The notes beneath the pieces were generated by a model. The model was not told the origin of the DNA and did not search any database. It was given only the letters and a program-made list of their open reading frames with translations. DNA of 64,000 bases, from positions 62,001-126,000 of the forward strand of contig CAWAFL010000013.1 of NCBI GenBank assembly GCA_963781305.1, in the 5' to 3' direction. The DNA is from DASXMT01 sp963781305. GTDB taxonomy: Bacteria; Actinomycetota; Acidimicrobiia; Acidimicrobiales; RAAP-2. Each line of letters opens with the position of its first letter. Position 1 is the stretch's first letter. A program made the position numbers and the translations under genes. Shown here one piece after another: positions 1-8,640 of the stretch.

Positions 1-18
1 CGCTCCGTCTACATTGAC

Positions 19-645
19 ATGAAGCTCACCGTTCAGACGTTCTTGACCCTCGACGGCGTGATGCAGGCCCCCGGGGGGCCGGAGGAAGATCCCAGCGACG
101 CCTTCACCCACGGTGGCTGGCAGGCGCCGTTTCCCGACCCGGCTATTGGCGAGTTCATCACCGAGCTCAACAGCCACGCCAGCGCGTTCCTGCTCGGCCG
201 CAGAACGTTCGACATCTTCCGCGGCTACTGGCCTGATCAGACCGACCCTGCCGACCCCATTGCCACGGCGATCAACTCGTTGCCCAAACACGTCGTGTCC
301 AATTCGCTCAGCGAGGCCGACGCCACGTGGCGAGGCGAGTACCCTGACACCGCTCGCCTGGTGACCGGCGACATCGTCGCAGCAGTACAGCTGTTGAAGG
401 ACGAACCCGGCGATGAGCTGCAGATTTGGGGAAGCAGCACACTGCTCGAGACGCTGTTGCAGCACGAGCTCGTCGACCGCTTCCGCCTGATGACGTACCC
501 GCTGGTGCTCGGGTCCGGTCGCCGCTTGTTCAACGACGGCATCCTCCCGACGACGATGCGCCCTGTCGATCTCACCATGACCGATCTCGGCATCGTCATC
601 GGCACCTACGAACCTGCCGGTCCGGTCCTCCACGGCCAGATGTAG
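19..645 (+). CDS. Dihydrofolate reductase-like (RibD C-terminal domain) protein
   Basis: A 208-aa cytosolic protein of the RibD-C/DHFR-like fold. It opens with the family signature of a short beta strand followed by the S/TLDGV element (FLTLDGVMQAPGG, residues 8-20). It then has LLGRRTFDIF (about 58-67), the nucleotide-loop-like QIWGSSTLLETLL near 135-147, and the closing LVLGSGRRLF strand-loop. Members of this YyaP/YwjB-like group are presumed NADPH-dependent reductases, but most have no proven substrate. The length fits the family. The ATG lies near the window edge, so no upstream context is visible. No riboflavin or folate genes are nearby, so the substrate is unknown. Confidence 0.85.
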   Translation: MKLTVQTFLTLDGVMQAPGGPEEDPSDAFTHGGWQAPFPDPAIGEFITELNSHASAFLLGRRTFDIFRGYWPDQTDPADPIATAINSLPKHVVSNSLSEADATWRGEYPDTARLVTGDIVAAVQLLKDEPGDELQIWGSSTLLETLLQHELVDRFRLMTYPLVLGSGRRLFNDGILPTTMRPVDLTMTDLGIVIGTYEPAGPVLHGQM

Positions 646-676
646 GCACGCCGCCTGTGTTCAGGGCCGTCCGAGC

Positions 677-1480
677 TCAACCCCTGCGAGGGGACCACTT
701 CCATCGGCGCACGGCCACGATGGCGCCGACAGCACCCCAGATGGCAACGATGAGGAGGTCGTGCCAAGCCCACGGGGACGCACCCCTTTGGGTATTGAAG
801 GGAGCGAAGACGGCGTTAATGAAATGGTGCACAGGGAAGTACGCCGAGAACTGGGCCAGGCCCGAACCGGGCTTGAGCGGGAACCACAGTCCTGACAGAA
901 AGAGCAGTACGAAGAAGATGATGCTGACGATCGGGCCGGCCGCATCCTGATTCGGGACGAGCGTGCTCATGGCCACCCCGAGCGCAGAGAAGCAGAGCAT
1001 GCCCACGACGATGGCCACCACGAAGGCACCCACGTTGTCCGGAAAGTGGACGTTGAACCCAAGTCTCCCGACGACAAGGAGTATGACCACCTCGATGACG
1101 GCGACGACCATGGAGCTCAAGACGATGGCGGTGAGCAGCGCCCAGGTGGGGAGGGGACTGAGTCTGAGCCGCTTGAGAAGGCCCATCTCCCGTCGGTTGA
1201 CCAGCGTGATGGCCAAGATGTTGAAGCAGGCTGCCATCACGCCGTAAGCGGCAAACCCGGGCACGTAGTACTGAACCAGCCGAATGTTCCCGTAGAACGA
1301 GATGTGTGAATTCCCCGCTGAGGCTCCCAGCAGGATGAGGAAGACCACTGAGAACCCCACGGTAAAGACGGCCCCGATCGGGTTGAGCCAGAACGACAGC
1401 TGTTCGTAGCGGACCTGTCGGCCCACCAACTTGACGTCGCTCAATCCTTCGAAGGAACCGATGACGGGAGTGGCGCTCAT
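677..1480 (-). CDS. ABC-2 type transporter permease
   Basis: A 267-aa integral membrane protein with six predicted hydrophobic segments and the ABC-2 permease layout. There is a cytoplasmic N-terminus, a first membrane segment near residues 35-55, a segment ending YYVPGFAAYGVMA (about 90-102), and a cytoplasmic loop containing NRREMGLLKRLRLSPL, the coupling-helix signature of the family. It should form a homodimeric channel driven by the ATPase encoded immediately upstream. The start ATG overlaps the ATPase stop by four bases (ATGA, 1477-1480), so translation is coupled. Such pairs usually export drugs, lipids or polysaccharides; the sequence does not say which. Confidence 0.9.
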   Translation of the reverse strand: MSATPVIGSFEGLSDVKLVGRQVRYEQLSFWLNPIGAVFTVGFSVVFLILLGASAGNSHISFYGNIRLVQYYVPGFAAYGVMAACFNILAITLVNRREMGLLKRLRLSPLPTWALLTAIVLSSMVVAVIEVVILLVVGRLGFNVHFPDNVGAFVVAIVVGMLCFSALGVAMSTLVPNQDAAGPIVSIIFFVLLFLSGLWFPLKPGSGLAQFSAYFPVHHFINAVFAPFNTQRGASPWAWHDLLIVAIWGAVGAIVAVRRWKWSPRRG

Positions 1481-2379
1481 TGCTCGTCCCTCGTCAGCTG
1501 GAGGTAGACGTCTTCCAAGGTGGTCCGGGCAACCGAGAGACCAGGTAGACGAAGGTTGCGGTCGAGGGCCCAGCCGCTGAGCGCGTGAAGCACGGGCAGC
1601 TCATCCTCGGTGTGGATCTCGACGTGCCCGTCTGGCTCGGCATGGACTGGGACAGGGAGGTCACTCGCAGAGATCCCGTCGGGCAGCACGAAGCGGATGG
1701 TCACGGCACCCGCGTCTCGTCCACCGAGAGAAGCCGGTGTCCCGGTGGCCACGATCCGAGCGTTGTTGAGCACCGCCACCTGATCGGCCAGCGCCTCCAC
1801 CTCGTCCATGTAGTGGGTGGTCAACAGCACCGTGGTGCCCTCGGATGCAAGTTTGCGGATCAGGTCCCAAGAATCTCGGCGACCTGACGGGTCGAGCCCG
1901 GTGGTTGGCTCGTCGAGAAAGAGCAGCTCGGGATTGCCCACGATGCCGAGGCCCACATCGAGCCGGCGCTGCTGGCCGCCGGAAAGGGTCTTTACCCGGG
2001 CATCGGCCTTCTCGGTGAGACCGACAAGGGCGATGACTTCGTCGACCGGGCGCGGCGAGGGAAAGAACCCGGCGTTGCGGTTCAGCACCTGGCGCACCGA
2101 GTAGACGGGCTCGACGGCGAGCTCTTGGAGGACGACGCCGATCCGGGTCCGTAGCCAACGCTGCGTCTTCCGGTTGGCCGGGTCGACACCGAGGGTCTCC
2201 ACCTGTCCGGCACTACGGTCGCGGAAGCCCTCGAGGATCTCGATGATGCTGGTCTTGCCGGCCCCGTTCGGACCGAGCAGGGCAAAGACCTCTCCCTGGC
2301 TCACCTCGAAACTGACGTCGTTCACTGCTCTCTTCTCGCCGTAGGACTTGGCGAGGTTGCGCACGCTTATCGCTGCCAC
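1477..2379 (-). CDS. ABC transporter ATP-binding protein
   Basis: A 300-aa ATPase of the DrrA/CcmA-like class partnering the downstream permease. Walker A is GPNGAGKTS (residues about 36-44). The signature motif is LSGGQQRRLDVGLGI (about 133-147), Walker B is LLFLDEPTTGLDP (about 154-166), and the H-loop is TTHYMDEVE. A C-terminal extension of about 80 residues after the nucleotide-binding domain is common in this class. The start is GTG at 2379, with GAGGAGGGG closely upstream. The AT-rich stretch 2430-2460 between this gene and the divergent SRPBCC gene is the likely promoter region for both. Confidence 0.92.
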   Translation of the reverse strand: MAAISVRNLAKSYGEKRAVNDVSFEVSQGEVFALLGPNGAGKTSIIEILEGFRDRSAGQVETLGVDPANRKTQRWLRTRIGVVLQELAVEPVYSVRQVLNRNAGFFPSPRPVDEVIALVGLTEKADARVKTLSGGQQRRLDVGLGIVGNPELLFLDEPTTGLDPSGRRDSWDLIRKLASEGTTVLLTTHYMDEVEALADQVAVLNNARIVATGTPASLGGRDAGAVTIRFVLPDGISASDLPVPVHAEPDGHVEIHTEDELPVLHALSGWALDRNLRLPGLSVARTTLEDVYLQLTRDEQ

Positions 2380-2546
2380 ACCCCTCCTCTGCTCACGTTG
2401 CGACGATCATGGCCACAATCCACCTCCCAAAGCAATATGTAAATTTTCCTCCTATTGCAAACGCGGGCGACCGATGAGTTCGAGTAGTTCGAGGCGTCTA
2501 CCTTGGTGAACCACAAGAGCAGGAGAACAGAAAAGGGAGAAGCATC

Positions 2547-3035
2547 ATGGGAAACGCCGAATGCAGTCCTGTGTCAGCATCCCGACGAATCGATGCTCCG
2601 GCCGGTGATATTTTCAAACTTCTGGCCGACCCACGGAGGCACCCAGAACTCGATGGCTCCGGGATGCTGCGCCCGGGTGCCAACAATGAAGTCGTCGCTG
2701 GCGTGGGGGACGTGTTCGTCATGAACATGTACCTACCGGACATGGGCGACTACGAGATGCACAACCGCGTCGTGGCGTTCGAGGCGGACCGGTATATCGC
2801 TTGGGAGCCAGGCTCGCCCATCGAGGACCAGGCAAACGCCGAGCCGACCAGGAACGGATCGCGCTGGAGGTTCGACCTCATCGCCGACGGTCCTCATGCA
2901 ACCGTGGTGACGGAGACCTACGACTGCTCCGATTCCCCCGAACAGATACGTCAGTTCGTGGACAACGGCAACGCGTGGATCGAGGCCATGACCACGACGC
3001 TCGAGCGACTCGACCAGCTCTGCGCTGAGGCATAA
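2547..3035 (+). CDS. SRPBCC (START/Bet v1-like) family protein
   Basis: A 162-aa protein of the polyketide cyclase/SRPBCC superfamily, which form a hydrophobic ligand cavity. The N-terminal half has the typical SASRRIDAPAGDIFKLLADP element (residues 8-27), the signature of an N-terminal beta strand and helix before a short hydrophobic stretch. A mid-domain strand DYEMHNRVVAFEADRYIAWE follows, and the long C-terminal helix contains WIEAMTTTLERLDQL. The start ATG follows AAAAGGGAGAAGCATC, a good ribosome site. It is divergent from the ABC exporter. Ligand and reaction are unknown. Confidence 0.85.
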   Translation: MGNAECSPVSASRRIDAPAGDIFKLLADPRRHPELDGSGMLRPGANNEVVAGVGDVFVMNMYLPDMGDYEMHNRVVAFEADRYIAWEPGSPIEDQANAEPTRNGSRWRFDLIADGPHATVVTETYDCSDSPEQIRQFVDNGNAWIEAMTTTLERLDQLCAEA

Positions 3036-3081
3036 CGCGACGAGCGAGGTGCGCCTCCAACTCCTCTCCCGGCGTGGGGAC

Positions 3082-4509
3082 CTAGACCGGCTGCTTCCGT
3101 TTGCGAAGGAAGCTCACGAACTCGACGCCCTCCCGCAGGCGCCTCTTCATCACGTCGCTGTCGCGGAGCATCTCCGCCGAAATCTCGGCGATCTTCCCGG
3201 CCCGGAAGTAGAACTTTCGGTAGAAGGTATCCACTGAGTCGAAGATCTCGGTGCGGTTGAGGTTGGGGTAGGAGAGGACAGCCGCCTGGACGCCGTGCTC
3301 GTCGACCAGGGTGGCGTCGTCGGTGGAGAACCACCCTTCCTCTTCTGCCTGCCGGTAGAGGGCGGTGCCCGGGTACGGCGCAGCAATCGACACCTGGAGC
3401 GTGTGGGGGTTGATCTCCCGGGCGAAGCGGATGGTCTCCTGGATGGTCTCGGTGGTCTCGCCGGGCAGGCCGACGATGAAGGTCCCGTGGATGGTGATCC
3501 CGAGATTCCGACAGTCCTTGGCAAACTGCCGGGCCCGCTCCACTTTGACCCCCTTCTTGATGTTGGTGAGGATCTCCTGGTTGCCGGATTCGAATCCCAC
3601 CAGCAACAGGCGGAGCCCGTTCTCCCGTAGGACCTTGAGCGTCTCGTAGGGGACGTTGGCCTTGGCGTTGCACGACCACTCGAGGCCGAGGCGGCCCATG
3701 CCCCGGGCGATGTCCTCGGCCCGCTCCCGGCTGTCGGTGAAGGTGTCGTCGTCGAAGAAGACCTCTTTCACCTGAGGAAAGGAGTCGCGGATGAACTCCA
3801 TTTCGCCGAGGACGTGGCTGACGCTGCGGGTCCGGTAACGGTGTCCGCCCACCGTTTGGGGCCACAGGCAGAAGGTGCATTGCGAGCGGCACCCCCGGCC
3901 GGTGTAGAGCGAGACGTAGGGGTGCTTCAAGTACCCGATGAAGTAGTCCTCGACCTTCAGGTCGCGCTTGTACACCTCGCTCACGTAGGGCAGCCGGTCC
4001 ATGTCCTCGAGGACGGCGCGGTCGGGGGTGTGGGCCACGGTGCCCCGGCTGTCCCGATAGGTGACCCCGTCCACCTGGTCCAGTGGGCGACCCTCGGCGA
4101 TCTCGACCACGGTGAAGTCGTACTCCTCGCGGGCGATGAAGTCGATGGCCGGTGAGGCAAGGAGAGAGCCCTCGGGCTCGACCGCCACCTTGGCGCCCAC
4201 GAAACCGAGCAGCAGGTTCGGGTTGGCTTCCTTCAGGGCCTCGGCCACCTTCACGTCGCCGGGGAAGGATGGGGAGCTGGTGTGCATGACCACCAGGTCG
4301 TAGTCCTTGACCAGTGGCACCACATCCTCGAGCTCCAGCCCGGACGGGGGAGCGTCGATGAGCCGGCTACCGGGTACGAGGGCGGCCAGCTGGGCCAGCC
4401 AGGTCGGGTACCAGAACGAGCGGATCTCGCGCTTGGCCTGGTACCGCGAGCCGGCACCGCCGTCGAACCCCTGGTAGGAGGGGGGATGAAGGAACAGGGT
4501 GCGCAACAT
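3082..4509 (-). CDS. hpnJ: Hopanoid biosynthesis B12-binding radical SAM protein HpnJ
   Basis: A 475-aa enzyme closely matching HpnJ. It has an N-terminal B12-binding-like domain (residues 1-150), beginning with a LHPPSYQGFDGGAGSRYQAK block and an SFWYPTWLAQ block. The radical SAM core follows, with the 4Fe-4S motif CRSQCTFCLWP near 200-210 and then QTVGGHRYRTRS. From memory of published work, HpnJ converts BHT-glucosamine to BHT-cyclitol ether, modifying the polar head of extended hopanoids at the membrane face. The start ATG at 4509 has a strong site (AAGGAGG, 8 nt upstream) lying inside the end of the glycosyltransferase gene. The gap is 2 nt, so the pair is an operon. No other hpn gene is in the window. 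Any longer reading starting further upstream would overlap the glycosyltransferase and is rejected. Confidence 0.93.
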   Translation of the reverse strand: MLRTLFLHPPSYQGFDGGAGSRYQAKREIRSFWYPTWLAQLAALVPGSRLIDAPPSGLELEDVVPLVKDYDLVVMHTSSPSFPGDVKVAEALKEANPNLLLGFVGAKVAVEPEGSLLASPAIDFIAREEYDFTVVEIAEGRPLDQVDGVTYRDSRGTVAHTPDRAVLEDMDRLPYVSEVYKRDLKVEDYFIGYLKHPYVSLYTGRGCRSQCTFCLWPQTVGGHRYRTRSVSHVLGEMEFIRDSFPQVKEVFFDDDTFTDSRERAEDIARGMGRLGLEWSCNAKANVPYETLKVLRENGLRLLLVGFESGNQEILTNIKKGVKVERARQFAKDCRNLGITIHGTFIVGLPGETTETIQETIRFAREINPHTLQVSIAAPYPGTALYRQAEEEGWFSTDDATLVDEHGVQAAVLSYPNLNRTEIFDSVDTFYRKFYFRAGKIAEISAEMLRDSDVMKRRLREGVEFVSFLRKRKQPV

Positions 4510-4511
4510 GG

Positions 4512-5690
4512 TCAGACAACCTCCTTGTCGGTGGGGACGGGGTTCGCTGTCCCCGCGGTCGGGGACAGCGTGTGTCGGGGCACGCTCGGCACGATGCCGA
4601 CCATGGCCAGAGCGTTGGCGAATTCCTCGGCGAAGCGATCGGCCCCGGGCCGGCCGGCCCCCGGCGGCGCCGACCGCTCCAGAGCACCGAGCGCGCATTG
4701 GACCAGCCGTTCGGGATCGGCGTCGCAGACGTCGGCGGCGCCGAGCTCCAGCTCGTGTTGAATGTTGTCGCGCCCGTGGCCGGGCATGACGTCGAGCAAC
4801 AGGAGCGGCCGATTCACCACCCGGGCCTCGCTGCAGGTGGTGGCGCCGGGGGTGGTGAGCACCAGGTCGGCGGCTGCCATGAGCGTCGGGATCTGATCGG
4901 TGAACCGGAAGGGCAACACCCGGGGCTGGCGACGGGCCACCTGGTCGAGGACCGTGGCCAACTGTACGTTGTGACCGGCTACCACCGGGACGACGACCCC
5001 TTGTTCGGCCAGGGCCTCGGCCGTCTCGGCCAGGGGACCAAGACCCCAACCGCCCCCCATGACCAGAGCGCAGCGGGCCTCAATCTCGATCCCGAGCGCG
5101 GCGCGGGCCTCGGCCTGGGTCGGGGCCCGATGGAATTCGGGGCGCACCGGGGCGGGGACGATGGCGATCGGAGCACGGGGCACGTAACGGCGCACCGAGG
5201 CGGCGGCCGCCTCAGAGGTGACCAAGAAGAGATTGATGCCGTCGCGGACCCAGAGACTGTGCATGCATACATCGGTACACAACGCCACGGTGGCTGGGGG
5301 CCCGGCCACGCCGCCAGACGAGGCGAGCTTGGCGATGGCCGAGGCGCCGGTGGCGAAGGTGGAGACAAGCAGATCGGCCGGCTCCGCGGCGAGGTGCTCG
5401 GCCAGGGCCGGGACCAACCGGTTGGTGGCCCCCCAGTCCACCAACTCCGCCAGCCGGCTGCCGGTGCGGAAGTGCGAGAAGTGGACGCCGTCGTAAAGGG
5501 TCGGGGTGGCGGTGATTCTGCGGAACACCCAGTCCCCGGTCTTCCCGCTGAGGCGACCGAGCATCGACATGCAGTCGAAGACGCCGGTGGACCAGCCCAT
5601 CTGTTCCAGGCTGTCGGCGACTACCTCGGTGACCACGTGGTGTCCCATGCCGAGACTTCCAGTCAGCACCAGCGCGCGAGGTCGGCTCAA
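4512..5690 (-). CDS. GT28-like glycosyltransferase (MGDG synthase type)
   Basis: A 392-aa glycosyltransferase with an N-terminal MGDG-synthase-like acceptor domain (LVLTGSLGMGHHVVTEVVAD at the N-terminus, comparable to the GxGH lipid-acceptor loop). Its C-terminal GT28 donor domain contains VMGGGWGLGPLAETAEAL and LTTPGATTCSEARVVNRPL, the nucleotide-sugar loop. Enzymes of this type transfer a sugar to membrane lipids. I place the start at TTG 5690 because AAGGAG lies 6 nt upstream and the lipid-binding motif follows at once; upstream in-frame sequence is low-similarity. It abuts hpnJ, so its acceptor may be a hopanoid. This would be a GT28 enzyme in the place where GT2-type HpnI normally acts, which is inference. 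Confidence 0.82.
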   Translation of the reverse strand: MSRPRALVLTGSLGMGHHVVTEVVADSLEQMGWSTGVFDCMSMLGRLSGKTGDWVFRRITATPTLYDGVHFSHFRTGSRLAELVDWGATNRLVPALAEHLAAEPADLLVSTFATGASAIAKLASSGGVAGPPATVALCTDVCMHSLWVRDGINLFLVTSEAAAASVRRYVPRAPIAIVPAPVRPEFHRAPTQAEARAALGIEIEARCALVMGGGWGLGPLAETAEALAEQGVVVPVVAGHNVQLATVLDQVARRQPRVLPFRFTDQIPTLMAAADLVLTTPGATTCSEARVVNRPLLLLDVMPGHGRDNIQHELELGAADVCDADPERLVQCALGALERSAPPGAGRPGADRFAEEFANALAMVGIVPSVPRHTLSPTAGTANPVPTDKEVV

Positions 5691-6037
5691 GACCTTCTCC
5701 TTGGTCAGGGCCGGGAAATGCTGCCCGGCAACGTCTCCGGAACTTTCCCAGGGTAACTCGGCTGAGTTGTGACTACCCGTATGAAGTTGTGACCATCCGA
5801 ACGTGTCTGCCCGCCTCCTCTCCGACCGCATCCGCTTCCAGGGCGATCCTCTCGACGAGGCCCGCCGCTGGTTCCGCATCGCGGAGCAACGACGATGCGG
5901 TCTGACAGCTCCGAGACATCGCGCAGGCTCCGTTCCGAGTTCCTCCACGCTCAGGCGTCGGGGCTCAAGGCCGGCCAGACTTGACATACAATTTCCCGTA
6001 GCCGGCTGCCGGAGGCGCGGTCGCGAGGGGGGTCGGC
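5691..6037. other. Intergenic region, divergent promoters
   Basis: This 347-bp gap separates the leftward glycosyltransferase-hpnJ unit from the rightward CocE hydrolase and should hold both promoters. A frame from about 5803 reads SARLLSDRIRFQGDPLDEAR but has no recognisable family and loses coding character after about 40 codons. I see no RNA gene or strong hairpin. Confidence 0.5.
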
Positions 6038-7648
6038 ATGCGGGAGCGCACCAACGAAGTCGATGTCGAGCGGGACGTCAAGGTCACGATGTCGGATCGG
6101 ACGGTGCTGTTGGCCGACATCTACCACCCCGTGGGCATCGACGACGCCCCCACCATCTTGGAGCGCACGCCGTATGGCAGGGTGAACTTCGCCTCGGCCA
6201 TGGGCCCGGAGTTCGCCGCCCGCGGCTACCGGTACGTCTTGCAGGCGTGCCGGGGCACGGACGGTTCGGGTGGCACCCACAGCTACTTCGCCGAAGCGGG
6301 AGACGGACGGGACACAGCGGACTGGATCGCCTCCCAGCCGTGGTTCAACGGAAGGATGGGCACGTTCGGCGGTAGCTACATGGGCTTCACCCAGTGGGCG
6401 CTGGCCTCCACCAAGCCGCCGTACCTCAAGGCCATGGCCGTCGCCCTGTCCACCTCGGTGCGGGCCTACTCGTGGTATCCGGGAGGCTCGATGGCCCTCG
6501 AGGTGATCATCCCCTGGGACGCCGGCGCCACCCAGTTCAACAAGCAGGCCAACGCCGTCCCCACCACTGACATCACCCCCGAGGGCATCGAGCGGCGGAT
6601 GGCTGAGCTGAAGGCGGGCTTCGACCACCTGCCTCTTGGTGAGGTGATCCACCGGCTCACCGGGGTCGACCTGCCGCTCTACGGGGACCAGCTCGCTCAC
6701 GGCAGCGCCGGCGATGCTTTTTGGGACCCGGTGGACTTCCGGCCCCTGCTGGCGGAATGGACGGTGCCGACCCTGCTCGTCGACGGCTGGCACGATTATC
6801 CGCTGCCCGGGGTGGTGGAGGACTACGCCGTCCTCCGCGCCTCCCCCGCACCCGTCCATCTGCGCATCGGCGCCGGTGGACACCTGGGCGGGGGCGGGGA
6901 GGGCGGCATGACCGATGCCCCACTGGAGTGGTTCGACACCTGGTTGCTCGACGGGGACGGACTGCTCGGCCCCACCCCGGTAAAGGTCCACGTGCAGGGC
7001 GAAGGCGCCCACTGGCGCGACTTGCCCGACTGGCCTCCTCCCTCGGAGCCGACCCGCTGGTACCTCCATGCCGGGGGCCATCTCGCGCCCATACCGCCCG
7101 AGGCACCGTCGGAGCCCGACCGCTATCGCTACGACCCCGCCGACCCGACGCCCTCGATGGGCGGCATCGGCATGCTTACCGGGGGCACCGTCGACAACCG
7201 GCCTCTCGAAGCCCGCGCCGACGTCCTCGTCTACACCTCCGACACGCTAGGCGAGCCTCTCGAGCTCGTCGGTCCGGTGGAGGCGGAGCTGCACGTGGGC
7301 TCGAGCCTGGACCACACGGACTTCTTCGTCCGGGTCTGCGACGTGTCGCCCGACGGCCGGTCCGTCAACGTGTGCGACGGACTACAGCGCTTCGACCCCG
7401 CGTCCATCCGCCGGAACCCGGACGGGACGTTCACGGCGGCGGTGGCCCTGTGGCCCGTCGGTCACACCTTCGCCGCCGGTCACCGCCTGCGAGTCCAGGT
7501 CTCCAGTGGCGCCCACCCCGTCTACGCCCGCAATCTCGGCACCGGAGAGCCACCGGCCACGGCCACGGCCCTGCGGGCCGCCGAGCAAACCGTGCACCAC
7601 GAGCCGGGCCGGCTGTCCTGGGTGAGTCTCCCGCACCCCTCGGGCTGA
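6038..7648 (+). CDS. CocE/NonD family hydrolase (S15 peptidase-like)
   Basis: A 536-aa serine hydrolase of the CocE/X-Pro dipeptidyl-peptidase superfamily. The alpha/beta-hydrolase core begins with strands around VTMSDRTVLLADIYHP. It has the oxyanion region SRGTDGSGG-like ACRGTDGSGG and the nucleophile elbow GTFGGSYMGFTQW (Ser about residue 112). An acid site is near VDGWHDYPLPG, and the histidine lies in IGAGGHLGGGG (about 290). The C-terminal jelly-roll domain is recognisable from LEARADVLVYTSDTLGEPLE onwards and ends in YARNLGTGE, a typical family ending. No signal peptide is seen. Substrates of this family range from esters and amides to beta-lactam side chains; this one cannot be assigned. 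The ATG follows GAGGGGGG. Confidence 0.9.
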   Translation: MRERTNEVDVERDVKVTMSDRTVLLADIYHPVGIDDAPTILERTPYGRVNFASAMGPEFAARGYRYVLQACRGTDGSGGTHSYFAEAGDGRDTADWIASQPWFNGRMGTFGGSYMGFTQWALASTKPPYLKAMAVALSTSVRAYSWYPGGSMALEVIIPWDAGATQFNKQANAVPTTDITPEGIERRMAELKAGFDHLPLGEVIHRLTGVDLPLYGDQLAHGSAGDAFWDPVDFRPLLAEWTVPTLLVDGWHDYPLPGVVEDYAVLRASPAPVHLRIGAGGHLGGGGEGGMTDAPLEWFDTWLLDGDGLLGPTPVKVHVQGEGAHWRDLPDWPPPSEPTRWYLHAGGHLAPIPPEAPSEPDRYRYDPADPTPSMGGIGMLTGGTVDNRPLEARADVLVYTSDTLGEPLELVGPVEAELHVGSSLDHTDFFVRVCDVSPDGRSVNVCDGLQRFDPASIRRNPDGTFTAAVALWPVGHTFAAGHRLRVQVSSGAHPVYARNLGTGEPPATATALRAAEQTVHHEPGRLSWVSLPHPSG

Positions 7649-7746
7649 CGTCCCGGGCCACCTGGCGGGCTTCCGACGCGCATCAGTCTTAAGTAGTTCC
7701 TCATGAACGCGGGCTACACTCTCCAACTTCGGCGCGGTGAGCCACC

Positions 7747-8589
7747 ATGGGGGTTGAGATGCCGTGGTTTCCGGACTTCGTCAATGCCGTCGAGTTGGCC
7801 CGCAGCCAGACCCGTGCTGCAGGTCTGGCTGATCCGGTATCTGCGTACTTTGACGCACTGAACAAGGGCGACACGCACGTCCTGGAGACCGTGTGGCCAG
7901 GCGAGGTGGTGATCTACGACCCCCGCGCCGGCGAGATCCGCGGCCACAGGCAGCTGCGGAAATTCGTCCGCACGAACCAATCCTTTCTGGCCGAGCGCCA
8001 CGCCCGTATTGAGACCGTCGCCTCTACCGTCGTCGGCGGTAGAGCCGTGGTGGAATTGCTGGCCCACTTGGCCGGTGACGGGCCGACAGTGGCTTGGCCG
8101 GTGGCGGTCGTCGCTGAATCCCCCGACGACCTGTCAGTGGTGTTCCGCACCTATTGCAGCCAATGGCCGGTAGACGGATACCGCCACCTCAGGCCTCCCA
8201 TACTCGGGACCGGGGATGCGAACCCAGGTGATGTGGTTGGCCGATACCAGGCCGCCTTGGACGCGGGCGACGCCGAAGCGATCGTGGCCACCTTTGCTCC
8301 CGATGGGTACGTCCGCGAACCCATCGGTCCGCACGACATCCACCGCGGCACACCTGAGCTCCGCTCGTTCTTCACCGCGCGCTTCGGTGCAGGCGGTGGC
8401 ATCGGGCTTGAGAACTGCATGGTGACGGACGACGGGGTGCGCTGCGCCCTGGAATACAACTGCGTCCGTTGGGGTAGCCACGACCTACCGGCGCAGGCCG
8501 GAATCGGCGTCTACGAGCGCAGCGCGGACGGTCTGCTGGCTGCCGTCCGGATCTATGACGACATCGAGGCACCTTCCGAGCATTCGTGA
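7747..8589 (+). CDS. Tandem SnoaL-like (NTF2 fold) protein
   Basis: A 280-aa protein with two successive NTF2/SnoaL-like domains. The first (residues about 15-140) contains VSAYFDALNKGDTHVLETVW and a closing FRTYCSQWPVDGYRHLRPP. The second (about 155-275) contains VGRYQAALDAGDAEAIVATF and ends VYERSADGLLAAVRIYDDIE. These cone-shaped folds bind small hydrophobic ligands and act as isomerases, cyclases or non-catalytic binders. The start ATG has only a weak site, and ATG 7759 is an alternative. It stands alone between the CocE hydrolase and the leftward SDR pair. Confidence 0.8.
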   Translation: MGVEMPWFPDFVNAVELARSQTRAAGLADPVSAYFDALNKGDTHVLETVWPGEVVIYDPRAGEIRGHRQLRKFVRTNQSFLAERHARIETVASTVVGGRAVVELLAHLAGDGPTVAWPVAVVAESPDDLSVVFRTYCSQWPVDGYRHLRPPILGTGDANPGDVVGRYQAALDAGDAEAIVATFAPDGYVREPIGPHDIHRGTPELRSFFTARFGAGGGIGLENCMVTDDGVRCALEYNCVRWGSHDLPAQAGIGVYERSADGLLAAVRIYDDIEAPSEHS

Positions 8590-8640
8590 CGCGCAGGAGC
8601 GGGTGCCATCACACCGATCGGGCTCTTCACGGGTGGACCG

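Noticed and set aside
3082..5049. A 655-codon reading of the hpnJ frame starting inside the glycosyltransferase
   Set aside because: The first 180 codons are Arg/Pro-rich antisense-like translation of the glycosyltransferase in another frame; ATG 4509 has AGGAGG and starts the HpnJ homology.
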